The notes under the pieces: generated by a model
Told to the model about the DNA's origin: nothing
What the model saw: only the letters and a program-made list of their open reading frames with translations
Database searches by the model: none
Assembly: GCA_945874095.1 (NCBI GenBank)
Contig: CAMCFM010000009.1
Coordinates: 1 to 23,558, forward strand
Source: Candidatus Kuenenia stuttgartensis
Lineage (GTDB): Bacteria > Planctomycetota > Planctomycetia > Isosphaerales > Isosphaeraceae
DNA length: 23,558 bases
Direction of reading: 5' to 3'
Part shown: in pieces, positions 1-7,620 of the stretch
Numbering within the stretch: position 1 is the first letter of the stretch
How the letters are laid out: the number at the start of each line of letters is the position of its first letter
Translations under genes and position numbers: made by a program

Positions 1-154
1 AACGATCAAGCCTGGACGGACGGTGCGTTAATGCAAAGTGAATGGGAGATTAAACCTACAGTGTATCTTATTATGAAGTTCTCTACGGAGTCAAATATAT
101 TCCTCGAGATCGCTTACAATCGACTTGACATCGTCCGATATCTAAAAATAAGGA

Positions 155-190
155 CCAAAGTGGGCCACCTTGCTGAGTGGCCCACTTTGG
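155..190. terminator. Perfect 14-bp hairpin, probable bidirectional terminator
   Basis: Arms 155-168 and 177-190 are exactly complementary (CCAAAGTGGGCCAC and its reverse complement) around an 8-nt loop. The + side is followed by CAATTTTAAT. The - side is followed by TCCTTATTTTT, so it could end transcripts from both directions: an upstream gene lying left of the window and the sigma-like gene at 419-1024. No convincing gene lies in 1-150. The last codons of an upstream gene may be present, but I cannot choose a frame. Confidence 0.7.
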
Positions 191-360
191 CAATTTTAAT
201 CTTGATTACATTTTCTGTCAGAAATCAGATTGTCAGAGAATCTGAAATCTGATGAAGATGGAAATGAACTCTAAAATGGGGTTCTCCCGATTCCAATAGA
301 GAACTCACTTTTCGATTTACTACTGGAGATGGCAAGACCCTTTCTGATACTTATTTCCAG

Positions 361-417
361 CCGTGATCGACCTCGAGGGGTGGTATCACGGAATCAAATT
401 CCTGAGTGGGATTTGAT
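361..417 (-). terminator. Two hairpins just downstream of the sigma-like gene
   Basis: Immediately 3' of the stop codon at 419 (reading the minus strand) are two small stems. The first is 394-400 with 411-417 (ATCAAAT/ATTTGAT). The second is 361-367 with 385-391 (CCGTGAT/ATCACGG). Neither has a good T run, so this is a weak terminator or 3'-protective structure; the hairpin at 155-190 is the stronger end signal. Confidence 0.35.
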
Positions 418-418
418 A

Positions 419-1024
419 TTAATCCTCACAGTCTTCTGTTTGAAAACTGTGCCATGATTGTTCTAAAAGTCGCCGGATTTGCGAGATTCGGCCTGGAGAG
501 AGGTTGAAGATCCTGGCTGTAGAATGAGTCGATTCACCAAGTGAGAGATGCTCTGCGACTTTTCTGTGAAGTGGTTTAAGGGTCTGAAGCCATTCGGAAA
601 AATCGATTCGAGCCATCACAAGCTCATCTGGTCGAGCCCTTTCGTCTGCAATGAGTGATTCCGTCCAGTTATCTCCGTTTAGATCGGTCTTGTAAAAATG
701 GGTTGACCTTATACCCATGCGGTTTTGACAATAGTGCGACGTGACATCATTGATATTGAGTGATGCCCCGATCCTTCGGCCTGATCTCACGGCCCGAATT
801 GCAAATCGGGCCAGTGTCACTGGGGGAACATCTTCATGTCTCCTCAACTCAAAGAGCCTGGCAAATGACTTCCAGCAGTGAGCAACGACTTCCGATTGAA
901 GCTCTTGTTTCAAGTCGAATGATAGCCCCTGAAATGCGAGCCATGCCTGCGATTTTATTCTTGGCAGAATCATTAGAAATGCATTCTGACAACAGTTGTA
1001 GATCTCATTTGAATTCGGATGCAT
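419..1024 (-). CDS. Sigma-70/ECF-like transcription regulator, planctomycete type
   Basis: A 201-aa cytoplasmic protein whose architecture resembles a short sigma factor. The N-terminal helical part (about 15-60, with ILPRIKSQAWLAF and an Ala/Trp/Phe-rich helix) is reminiscent of region 2. Residues 148-190 form a helix-turn-helix like sigma region 4 (LKPLHRKVAEHLSLGES, then SPGRISQIRRLL). A basic central block (RRIGASLNIND, about 83-93) looks like a conserved planctomycete segment. The start ATG is preceded by AAAGGACAGGA, a reasonable ribosome site. There is no anti-sigma factor, kinase or ECF partner next to it; it stands alone between a hairpin and a long gene-free stretch. Canonical region 2 promoter-melting residues are not clear, so it may be a DNA-binding protein derived from a sigma factor. 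Function as a sigma factor is inference. Confidence 0.7.
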   Translation of the reverse strand: MHPNSNEIYNCCQNAFLMILPRIKSQAWLAFQGLSFDLKQELQSEVVAHCWKSFARLFELRRHEDVPPVTLARFAIRAVRSGRRIGASLNINDVTSHYCQNRMGIRSTHFYKTDLNGDNWTESLIADERARPDELVMARIDFSEWLQTLKPLHRKVAEHLSLGESTHSTARIFNLSPGRISQIRRLLEQSWHSFQTEDCED

Positions 1025-1680
1025 CTTCCTGTCCTTTAATGAAGGTCTCAGCCACTTTGTTAAATTGTGGCCGAGATGAAAGGGGTTGTATGATGGCTTC
1101 GCTTAACCAGAAAAGCGGATTGAATGATGTCTAATCAAAATCCGCCACAAAAGGTTAAGTCTTTCCTATCAGTAAATAATGACGCGAAAATCCTTGGAAT
1201 TAAGCATTCGAAGACTTGTTGTATTATTGATCTGTTGATCTATTCGGTCGCCAAACTTGAACGGAGCGTACGATAACGCACGGTTTTTATTTTCTCCGGA
1301 GTGCTGTATCACGAAGATTGCGTTTCATTTGGAGCGAAATTCTTTAAGCCCCAAAAAGAAGCGTTCGTTGATAGGATATACTTGTATAATCTAACAGGCT
1401 GAGGAAATCGCAATGATACCAATCGAATGAATTATACGCCAGACTAAATACTCGTCCCTGAAAAACTCTGGAAACCCTGATTACATCGTGTTTATTTTTT
1501 TATTATGGTGTCATTGCTATTGTAATATCAAGATTCTCATAGTTGGATTGCTCCGTCTGAACGAAGCATTGAATCAAATCCATGAGTTGCTATTTTGCGA
1601 TGGGTGTCTACTTGGAATTTCTGGGTGACAGAGAGTCTGGCCACGATAAAACGTCGTTTTTTGGGTTGAGATGAGTCCTC
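1025..1680. other. Gene-free stretch, nothing recognised
   Basis: About 650 bases with stops in all frames and no RNA gene I can recognise. It includes the 5' region of the divergent sigma-like gene and A/T-rich patches. A TATAAT hexamer at 1385-1390 has no correctly spaced -35. The overlapping + strand reading frame at 760-1134 is a shadow of the sigma-like gene. Confidence 0.5.
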
Positions 1681-1986
1681 TTAGGAACAGGCCGAGAATA
1701 ACTTCCGGTTTTTCAAAACCAACCGAGGTTAGCGTCAGGCTGGGACTTTTGATGTCCTTCGGACAAAGCTATTAATAGCTGTTTCCGCTGGAGTCCAAAG
1801 ATAACACTTCCCAGATTTATGGATGTCCAGAGGACACGCCTAGTAATAGCTGTCTCCTCTGGAGCCCAGACGAAGGAGGGTGGTAGGTTAGGGCTGTTGA
1901 TGTCCTTCGGACAAGCCTATTAATATTTGTCTCCTCTGGAGCCCAATCACCCAAAAAACCGGAAGTTATTTCTCGCCTGTTCCTTA
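1681..1986. repeat. Modular repeat island A with terminal inverted arms
   Basis: Left arm 1681-1713 (TTAGGAACAGGCCG..AATAACTTCC.GTTTTT) is nearly the reverse complement of the right arm 1953-1986, differing by small indels. Inside lie an inverted degenerate copy of a 'GGCGCTAGCC' core (1721-1743) and three related 47-bp units at 1751-1797, 1822-1868 and 1899-1945. Each unit contains two mini-hairpins, GTCC-3nt-GGAC and CTCC/GCTG-type-GGAG. Unit 1 also contains the perfect palindrome AGCTATTAATAGCT (1768-1781). No coding sequence is credible here. The form is that of a MITE-like or other non-autonomous palindromic element. The same arms appear at 11426-11658 and 12657-12691. Confidence 0.75.
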
Positions 1987-2500
1987 GAAGCGGTGGTGAG
2001 GTCAATGAGATTACGGATTTCTCGTCGATAATCTCACGAGTGTCTCTGTCAGGGAGGAGTTTTTTGAGTCAAAATGGCGAGATTTGTGTCAAAAACGATG
2101 ACTTTTAGGGTGGTAAAGTGTCAAAAACGTCGAAAAAACAGGGGATAACCTGCTGAAAAACCAACATTTGAGGAACTAGTGCGCCTCAAGTGACTCGTTT
2201 TATGAGGTCAGGCTCTTCCACGGATGTATACGTTCTGAGAATCGATATAGGACAAGAGACATGCACTTAGTGTACAGAAAAACATTGAAAAACGTTGCCT
2301 GTTTTTTTTGGGGGGCGTACTTTTGTGTCGATCAGGAGGCGTTTATTCCATCATGGCCCATGCTGGATTATGGGTGATGGGATTGAGAGTGGTCCTATGT
2401 ACTTGCTAAGTTTGATGGGTTTTTGACTCTTGATTCATGACATAAACCAAATCCAGTAAGAGATTTCAGCATGAAGGCCCGTGATCCTACAGCCCTGACC
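1987..2500. other. Gene-free stretch with one small hairpin
   Basis: No credible gene. An 8-bp stem (TGAGATTA/TAATCTCA) lies at 2006-2013 and 2029-2036. Two copies of GTGTCAAAAACG lie near 2086 and 2118. A poly-T/poly-G run sits near 2302-2315. I see no tRNA or known RNA motif. Confidence 0.4.
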
Positions 2501-2540
2501 AGCGGTCTGTGGTCTAGTGCTCCGTCAAGGCTAGAAGCAA

Positions 2541-2666
2541 GTGGGCTTCACCCCACCCCACATTGCAAGCCGTTAGCCGGTACGGTAAAGCCCACCTGCT
2601 CGTAGGGAGGGCTAAAGCCCACTACTTTGCAAGGATTCGATTTATCTAGCCGGGCTTGAGTGGGCT
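2541..2666. repeat. Paired-stem intergenic repeat (GTGGGCTT/AAGCCCAC type)
   Basis: Two adjacent stems: GTGGGCTT 2541-2548 with AAGCCCAC 2588-2595, and AGCCCACT 2616-2623 with AGTGGGCT 2659-2666. Between the second pair is ATTTATCTAGCCGG, the left half of the core that recurs at 11584 and 17652-17786. A TCTAGTG motif near 2512 recurs near 2666. This looks like a degenerate member of the same intergenic repeat population and lies upstream of the aldolase gene. Confidence 0.55.
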
Positions 2667-2797
2667 CTAGTGTATTTTCAGAAGAAATGGGTTAATTTGA
2701 AACGGTCTCTGTGGGCTGGCTCTCCATCTCTGAGCTGAATCGCCGAACCGCTGACATTCGACATCATCCTATCTGAAAATCAGGAGTTACATCAAAA

Positions 2798-3595
2798 ATG
2801 CCCGCCCATAATGCCGTGAATTTGCGCGAACTGGTTCGCGATCCCAAGCGGATCTTATCCAGCGCATTGATAGGCCAGCTTTGCGAACCAAAGTTTGTCG
2901 AAATCCTTTGCATGTCAGGCAAATTCGATGTCGTCTGGTTTGATCAGGAGCACGTGGGCTTGACCATGCCTCAGATCGAACATGCGGCCCGCGCCGCCCG
3001 ATCTGTGGGAATACCATCGTTTGTAAGACTCTACGCCCAGAACTACGCCGATGTGATGCGGCCCTTGGAGGCCGGTAGCGATGGGATCATGGCCGCCATG
3101 GTCCGCACAGCCGCCGAGGTCGAGAAGATTGTCGAATGGGCCCGGTTCTATCCTCAGGGAATGCGCGGGATCAACGGCAGCGGAGTGGATGGCCGATATG
3201 GCGGATATGCCAGCCGCGATGCCTATTTTGAAGACGCCAACCGCCACGTCATGGTCGCCATCCAGATCGAGACAGCCGAAGCACTTGCAGAAGCCGAAGC
3301 GATTGCTCAGGTCCCGGGCGTGGACATGATCTTTGTCGGGCCAGCAGACCTCAGCCAGTCCCTGGGTATTCCCGGACAGTTCGACCATCCGAAATTGTGG
3401 GAAGCGATCGATAAAATCTCGGCAGCCTGTCAATCGGCAGGGGTGCCCATGGCGGCCCTGGCTGTGGGTGTGCCGATGGCCCTGAAGTTTAAGGAACGTG
3501 GATGCCGGTTCATCACACACACCGTAGACACATGGTTGGTCCAAGCCGGTTTGGCAGGACTTGACGAACCTTGGGCTGAGGTGTTTGATTGCTGA
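2798..3595 (+). CDS. HpcH/HpaI-family class II aldolase
   Basis: A 265-aa cytoplasmic metal-dependent aldolase of the HpcH/HpaI/citrate lyase beta family (PF03328). Members cleave 2-keto-3-deoxy or 4-hydroxy-2-oxo acids to pyruvate and an aldehyde. The TIM-barrel landmarks are present. His52 in FDQEHVG matches the catalytic His of HpaI. Arg78 binds the carboxylate. GMRG is at 121-124. Metal ligands are Glu158 (QIET) and Asp184 (VGPADLS), and length is normal for the family. The start is supported by AGGAG at 2782-2786. The gene stands alone, with the repeat region upstream and no sugar-acid pathway neighbours, so the substrate cannot be assigned. The 2-dehydro-3-deoxyglucarate aldolase and 4-hydroxy-2-oxoheptanedioate aldolase subfamilies are both possible. 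Confidence 0.88.
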   Translation: MPAHNAVNLRELVRDPKRILSSALIGQLCEPKFVEILCMSGKFDVVWFDQEHVGLTMPQIEHAARAARSVGIPSFVRLYAQNYADVMRPLEAGSDGIMAAMVRTAAEVEKIVEWARFYPQGMRGINGSGVDGRYGGYASRDAYFEDANRHVMVAIQIETAEALAEAEAIAQVPGVDMIFVGPADLSQSLGIPGQFDHPKLWEAIDKISAACQSAGVPMAALAVGVPMALKFKERGCRFITHTVDTWLVQAGLAGLDEPWAEVFDC

Positions 3596-3943
3596 TTGAG
3601 AAACACCAGATGCGCCCGGTCGAGAATCGGGCGCAGAATGGTGGAATCACTCGAAATCTGTCTGAAAAGTTGAAAACAGCGAAAAGAATTTGCCTGAAAC
3701 AGGACGAAAAGCGTAATAGATTTATCGTCTTTCATGATAGTGGTTTATGGAATCCAAAGCAGGGCCTGCACTAAAAAATAAGCATGCTGTGCCTTGACAA
3801 TGAACTCATAAAGTGGTTAGGTAAGTGTGGCTTTCTGCATCTTGACCTCGGCCTGACAGAAACGTGGCCGTTTCATTCAAGAGGCGGCGCGTATCGCTTG
3901 CCAACACGTACAAAACTTAGATGGAAATGACGAGTACTGTTCG
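3596..3943. other. Intergenic region between aldolase and tex
   Basis: 348 bases without a credible gene. An 8-bp hairpin (TGCGCCCG 3611-3618 / CGGGCGCA 3628-3635) sits 15 nt after the aldolase stop and may end its transcript, although no T run follows. A perfect TTGACA hexamer at 3794-3799 could be a -35 element for tex, but the hexamer 17 nt later (TTAGGT) is a poor -10. Confidence 0.4.
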
Positions 3944-6900
3944 ATGGAAACCCTTTTCCCTATTGACCTTGGGCGAATCGCACAGGACTTACAGATCCGC
4001 AAGGTTCAAGTGGAGAGCGTCGTCCAATTGCTGGACGAAGGCAACACCGTTCCTTTCGTGACCCGTTACCGCAAGGAACGAACGGGTGGACTCAACGAAG
4101 TCCAGATCCGTGAGATTCAAGGCCGGGTTCAGAAGATTCGAGACCTGAACGACCGCAAGCAAACCATACTGAAGGCCGTTGAGTCACAAGGCAAGTTGAC
4201 CGAAGAGCTTAAAGAAGCGATTCGTCAGACTGAAAGCCCGAAAAAGCTCGAAGATCTTTATTTACCATACAAGCCCAAAAAGCGTACAAAAGCCAGCGAA
4301 GCACGCGAGAAAGGCTTTGAGCCACTCGCTTTGCGAGTCTGGAATCGCGACGAAACGCTCGGCGATATCGTCGAAGCGGCCAGCGAGTTTCTGAACCCTG
4401 AAAAGGGCGTCGAAACCACCGATCAGGTGCTCGAAGGCGTTCGCTACATTCTGGCTGAAGCCATCAGTGAACTGGCCTTGATCCGGGATTCTGCCCGGAA
4501 AGTGGTCTGGCGATTCGGCAAGATTGGGACATTGAAGAATGAAAGCCTTGAAGAAGGCAAGGGATTGGATTATCGCGACTACTTTGAATACAGCGAGCCG
4601 ATCCAGAACATTCCACCACACCGCATTCTGGCCTTCAATCGTGGCGAAAAAGAGAACGTCCTGAAGATCAAGCTGGAAGTTCCCCAGGTGGATTTTGAAA
4701 AGGCTGTCCTCGACAACCTACCGCTTGACGGACACCCACAAGGCTCAATTTTCCACGAAGCCGCCCTTGATGCCCTGGAACGGATGATCCGTCCGAGCCT
4801 GGAGCGCGAAGTTCGTCGCGACCTCTCTGAGACAGCTGAAAAGCATGCCGTCGAAGTATTCGCCCGCAACCTGAGAAGCCTCCTGCTGCAGCCACCAATC
4901 GCTTCCCAGGTGGTGCTTGCGATCGATCCAGGCTTCCGCACTGGTTGCAAAGTGGCTGTGCTTGACGCTCATGGAAATTTGATCGACCATACGGTGATTT
5001 ACCCTCACCCGCCGCAAAATCGGCGCCATGAGGCCAAAATGACCCTGAAAGATCTCGTCGGCAAGCATAAGGTTCAGGCCGTCGCCGTTGGTAACGGTAC
5101 AGCCTGTCGGGAAACCGAAGAGCTTGTGGCAGAGATCATTTCTGAAGGTGTTCACTTTCAAGAAGCCGGAATAACGGTGGAAAACTGGAAGCCACCTGAA
5201 CCTCCTGCTCCTCCTCCTGCCCCTGTCGTGGCAGCAGTGGTCGAAGCAGCCCCTGTGGTTGAACCGGAAACACCTGCTGAAGCAGTGGTTGCCGAGGCTG
5301 CTGAACCAGTCGTCACTGAATTGCCAGTTGTCGAGCCAATCATCTCTGAGGCCCCTGAAGTGGTGGCTCCTGAAGTGGTTGAGGAAGTTCCTCCCCCAAT
5401 TTCTGGTGGATCACCGGAAGAGGATGAGCCTGTTGTGACTGAATCAGAAGTCCAGCCAGAAGCAGTCAGTGCTCCTGAAGTGGTTTCTGAGTCCTCAGAA
5501 TCTGCCCAGCCCGTTGCCGAAGAAGTTCCTGCTGCTGAAGAAGTTGCCGCAGTGGCGGATTCGACACCAGAGAGTGGTTCTGAACCATCTGAAGCTGTTG
5601 AAGCCACGAAAACGGAAGCGAAACCCGCCAGTTTTTCAAGCCTGACGAGTTTGCCTAAAGGTCTGGCAGCGAAAGAGGAAGGCGAAGAGCCTCCGAAGAA
5701 GAAGCCAGCCAAGGAAAAAGAGCGATCCGAGCGCAAGGAAAAAGGTCCACGGGGGCCGAAGCCTCAGCCACCTCAGCCTCCTCAGCCACCGGCTCCTCAC
5801 GTGGCAGATCCTGTGCTTTCAAAGCTCAGCTATGTCATCGTCAATGAGTCGGGCGCAAGTGTTTATTCCACAAGCAATGTGGGTCGTGAAGAATTTCCTG
5901 ACTACGATGCAACCCTCAGGGGCGTGATTTCGATCGGTCGTCGACTGCTCGATCCACTGGCTGAACTGGTCAAGATTGATCCACAGAACATCGGTGTTGG
6001 CCTCTACCAGCATGATGTGAGTGCCAAGACGCTCAAAGAGACTCTGGAAGCGGTTGTCGAAAGTGGTGTGAACTTTGTCGGTGTTGATCTCAACACAGCC
6101 AGTGTTCCACTGTTGCGACACGTAGCCGGTTTGAACCAGTTGACAGCTCGCCGGGTGGTTGAGCACCGTCAGCAACATGGTCCTTACACGTCTCGTGATC
6201 AGGTTCAGGCCGTCGAAGGCGTCGGGCCAGTCACCTACACGCAAGCCGCTGGTTTCTTGCGAATTATTGACGCTCCAAATCCGCTCGATAATACCTGGGT
6301 TCACCCTGAAAGCTATGAAGTCGCTACGAAACTGCTTGAAAAGCTCGGCTTCTCCGCAGAGTCGCTGAAGGATAAAGAACAGGTTGATCAGCTCAGGGCA
6401 AAATTGAACGAGCTTGAGCTTGAGCCAACGGCACTGGAATTGGGCGTTGGTGTACCAACCCTCGACGACATCTGTGCTGCTCTGGCCCGCCCGGGTCGTG
6501 ACCCTCGGGAAGACCTGCCGAAGCCAATTTTCAAGACGGGGATCCTCAAGCTCGAAGATCTCCAATCCGGCATGGAGCTCAAGGGCACTGTCCTGAACGT
6601 TGTCGACTTCGGCGCGTTTGTGGACATCGGCCTCAAGGATTCAGGCCTTGTACACATCAGTCAATTGGCGAATCGTTACATCAAGAGCCCTCACGATGTG
6701 GTCTCAGTCGGCGACGTGGTTACCGTTTGGGTGCTCGGCGTTGATAACGACCGCAAACGCGTCTCTCTGACAATGGTTGCCCCCGGCACAGAACGTGAAC
6801 GCGAGCAGCGTCCACGGGGTGGCGATGGTGGTGGCGGTGGTGGTCAGCGTCGTGATGATGGAGGCGGTGGAGGTGGAGATCGTGGTCCTCGTCGTGATCG

Positions 6901-7327
6901 AGGAGGAGACCGCGGACCTTCACCTTCATCTGCTGGTGGTGGTGGAGGCGGTGGAGATCGTCGACCACCACGTCGAGACGACGGTGGAAGTTCCTCCTCA
7001 AGCCAGGGCGGTGGTGGTGGTGGAGAACGCCGGGGAGACGGTGGCCAGCAGCGCGATCAAGGTCGTTCACGCTATGGTCGTGGCTCTCAGCAAGGCGGAT
7101 ATGGTGGTGGAGGTGGTGGATCGACTGGTGGGTACTCCCAGCAGGCTCGTCCAACACGTCCATCCAGGCCATCTGAACCAGCCAAGCCGCTCTCTGAAAA
7201 AGAAATCACAGGGGCAGTTCCACTACGCTCATTCGGTCAGCTGAAGCAATTCTTTGCAACGCGTGACCCTGCCACAGAAGGCGAACAAGGTGGCGCAGCG
7301 CCTGATACGCCTCCAGCCTCTGAGTGA
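3944..7327 (+). CDS. tex: Tex-family RNA-binding transcription accessory protein, with large insertion and Gly-rich tail
   Basis: A 1127-aa protein. Tex/YhgF of E. coli is about 770 aa. Domains in order are: the N-terminal helical Tex region (1 to about 320, with NTVPFVTRYRKERTGGLNE and LEDLYLPYKPKKRTKA); a YqgF/RNase H-like fold starting at AIDPGFRTGCK (326-336) and VGNGTACRETEE (382-393); a disordered insertion at about 414-625; the rest of YqgF from YVIVNESGASVYS (630-642); helix-hairpin-helix at about 715-775; and an S1 RNA-binding domain at about 876-945 (GTVLNVVDFGAFVDIG). A Gly/Arg/Ser/Gln tail (about 949-1080) follows, with a short conserved-looking end LRSFGQLKQFF. The insertion is Pro/Glu/Val/Ala-rich, then Lys/Glu-rich, then PQPPQPP. 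Tex binds nucleic acid and is linked to transcription fidelity and stress. The start lacks a clear Shine-Dalgarno; upstream ATGs are out of frame. It is probably monocistronic. Confidence 0.95.
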   Translation: METLFPIDLGRIAQDLQIRKVQVESVVQLLDEGNTVPFVTRYRKERTGGLNEVQIREIQGRVQKIRDLNDRKQTILKAVESQGKLTEELKEAIRQTESPKKLEDLYLPYKPKKRTKASEAREKGFEPLALRVWNRDETLGDIVEAASEFLNPEKGVETTDQVLEGVRYILAEAISELALIRDSARKVVWRFGKIGTLKNESLEEGKGLDYRDYFEYSEPIQNIPPHRILAFNRGEKENVLKIKLEVPQVDFEKAVLDNLPLDGHPQGSIFHEAALDALERMIRPSLEREVRRDLSETAEKHAVEVFARNLRSLLLQPPIASQVVLAIDPGFRTGCKVAVLDAHGNLIDHTVIYPHPPQNRRHEAKMTLKDLVGKHKVQAVAVGNGTACRETEELVAEIISEGVHFQEAGITVENWKPPEPPAPPPAPVVAAVVEAAPVVEPETPAEAVVAEAAEPVVTELPVVEPIISEAPEVVAPEVVEEVPPPISGGSPEEDEPVVTESEVQPEAVSAPEVVSESSESAQPVAEEVPAAEEVAAVADSTPESGSEPSEAVEATKTEAKPASFSSLTSLPKGLAAKEEGEEPPKKKPAKEKERSERKEKGPRGPKPQPPQPPQPPAPHVADPVLSKLSYVIVNESGASVYSTSNVGREEFPDYDATLRGVISIGRRLLDPLAELVKIDPQNIGVGLYQHDVSAKTLKETLEAVVESGVNFVGVDLNTASVPLLRHVAGLNQLTARRVVEHRQQHGPYTSRDQVQAVEGVGPVTYTQAAGFLRIIDAPNPLDNTWVHPESYEVATKLLEKLGFSAESLKDKEQVDQLRAKLNELELEPTALELGVGVPTLDDICAALARPGRDPREDLPKPIFKTGILKLEDLQSGMELKGTVLNVVDFGAFVDIGLKDSGLVHISQLANRYIKSPHDVVSVGDVVTVWVLGVDNDRKRVSLTMVAPGTEREREQRPRGGDGGGGGGQRRDDGGGGGGDRGPRRDRGGDRGPSPSSAGGGGGGGDRRPPRRDDGGSSSSSQGGGGGGERRGDGGQQRDQGRSRYGRGSQQGGYGGGGGGSTGGYSQQARPTRPSRPSEPAKPLSEKEITGAVPLRSFGQLKQFFATRDPATEGEQGGAAPDTPPASE

Positions 7328-7470
7328 ATTTAAACCTGAGCCATTCATAATCACATGGATGGCTTGGATTTCTTTGGGTATTGTCAGGCGGTCGAGGTCA
7401 GTTTGGGAAACAAGAGTGGATTCCGAACTGATTGGGCTCGAAGAAGTCTCCTCAGTCTTTTGGCGACGAT

Positions 7471-7522
7471 TTAAACCGATCGGGAATCGTTTTAAGAACC
7501 CCGTCTTTACGTCGGGGTTTTT
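7471..7522 (+). terminator. Double-hairpin terminator after tex
   Basis: Stem 1 pairs 7471-7480 with 7486-7495 and has one mismatch. Stem 2 (AACCCCG 7497-7503 / CGGGGTT 7513-7519) runs into TTTTT (7518-7522), the classic rho-independent form. It lies between tex and the permease genes and separates the two transcription units. Confidence 0.8.
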
Positions 7523-7620
7523 CGCTGAAAGGGTCGTCGCGATGTCGATTTGACACCATGTCTATAACAGATGAGTATCGAATTGCTGACAATCCTACCT
7601 AGAACCTGGCCTGCTTAAAG

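Noticed and set aside
31..252. Open frame of 73 codons at the left edge
   Set aside because: It runs straight through the perfect hairpin at 155-190, has no ribosome site and no recognisable domain.
760..1134. Plus-strand frame of 124 codons
   Set aside because: It is antisense to the sigma-like gene for most of its length and looks like no protein family.
1364..1390. TATAAT at 1385-1390 as a promoter
   Set aside because: TTGATA lies only 11 nt upstream and no transcript unit follows.
1751..1945. Possible CRISPR array (three 47-bp repeats, 24- and 30-nt spacers)
   Set aside because: Repeats are diverged, made of mini-hairpins and enclosed by inverted arms; no cas gene is present.
1817..2005. 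Minus-strand 62-codon frame in repeat island A
   Set aside because: Its codons are the repeat units themselves; no start signal or family.
2073..2147. 24-codon basic frame (MARFVSKTMTF...) after GGAGGAG
   Set aside because: Spacing to the ribosome-like site is too long and the frame is too short to support.
3794..3822. TTGACA-17-TTAGGT as tex promoter
   Set aside because: The -35 is perfect but the -10 matches at only two positions; not enough to annotate alone.
5158..5736. Minus-strand Ser/Thr/Gly-rich 192-codon frame, and the His-rich minus-strand frame at 6720-7172
   Set aside because: Both are shadows of the low-complexity insert and Gly-rich tail of tex.
7550..7581. TTGACA at 7550-7555 as promoter of the ABC operon
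   Set aside because: It is well placed, but the only TA-rich hexamer (TATCGA) is 20 nt away.
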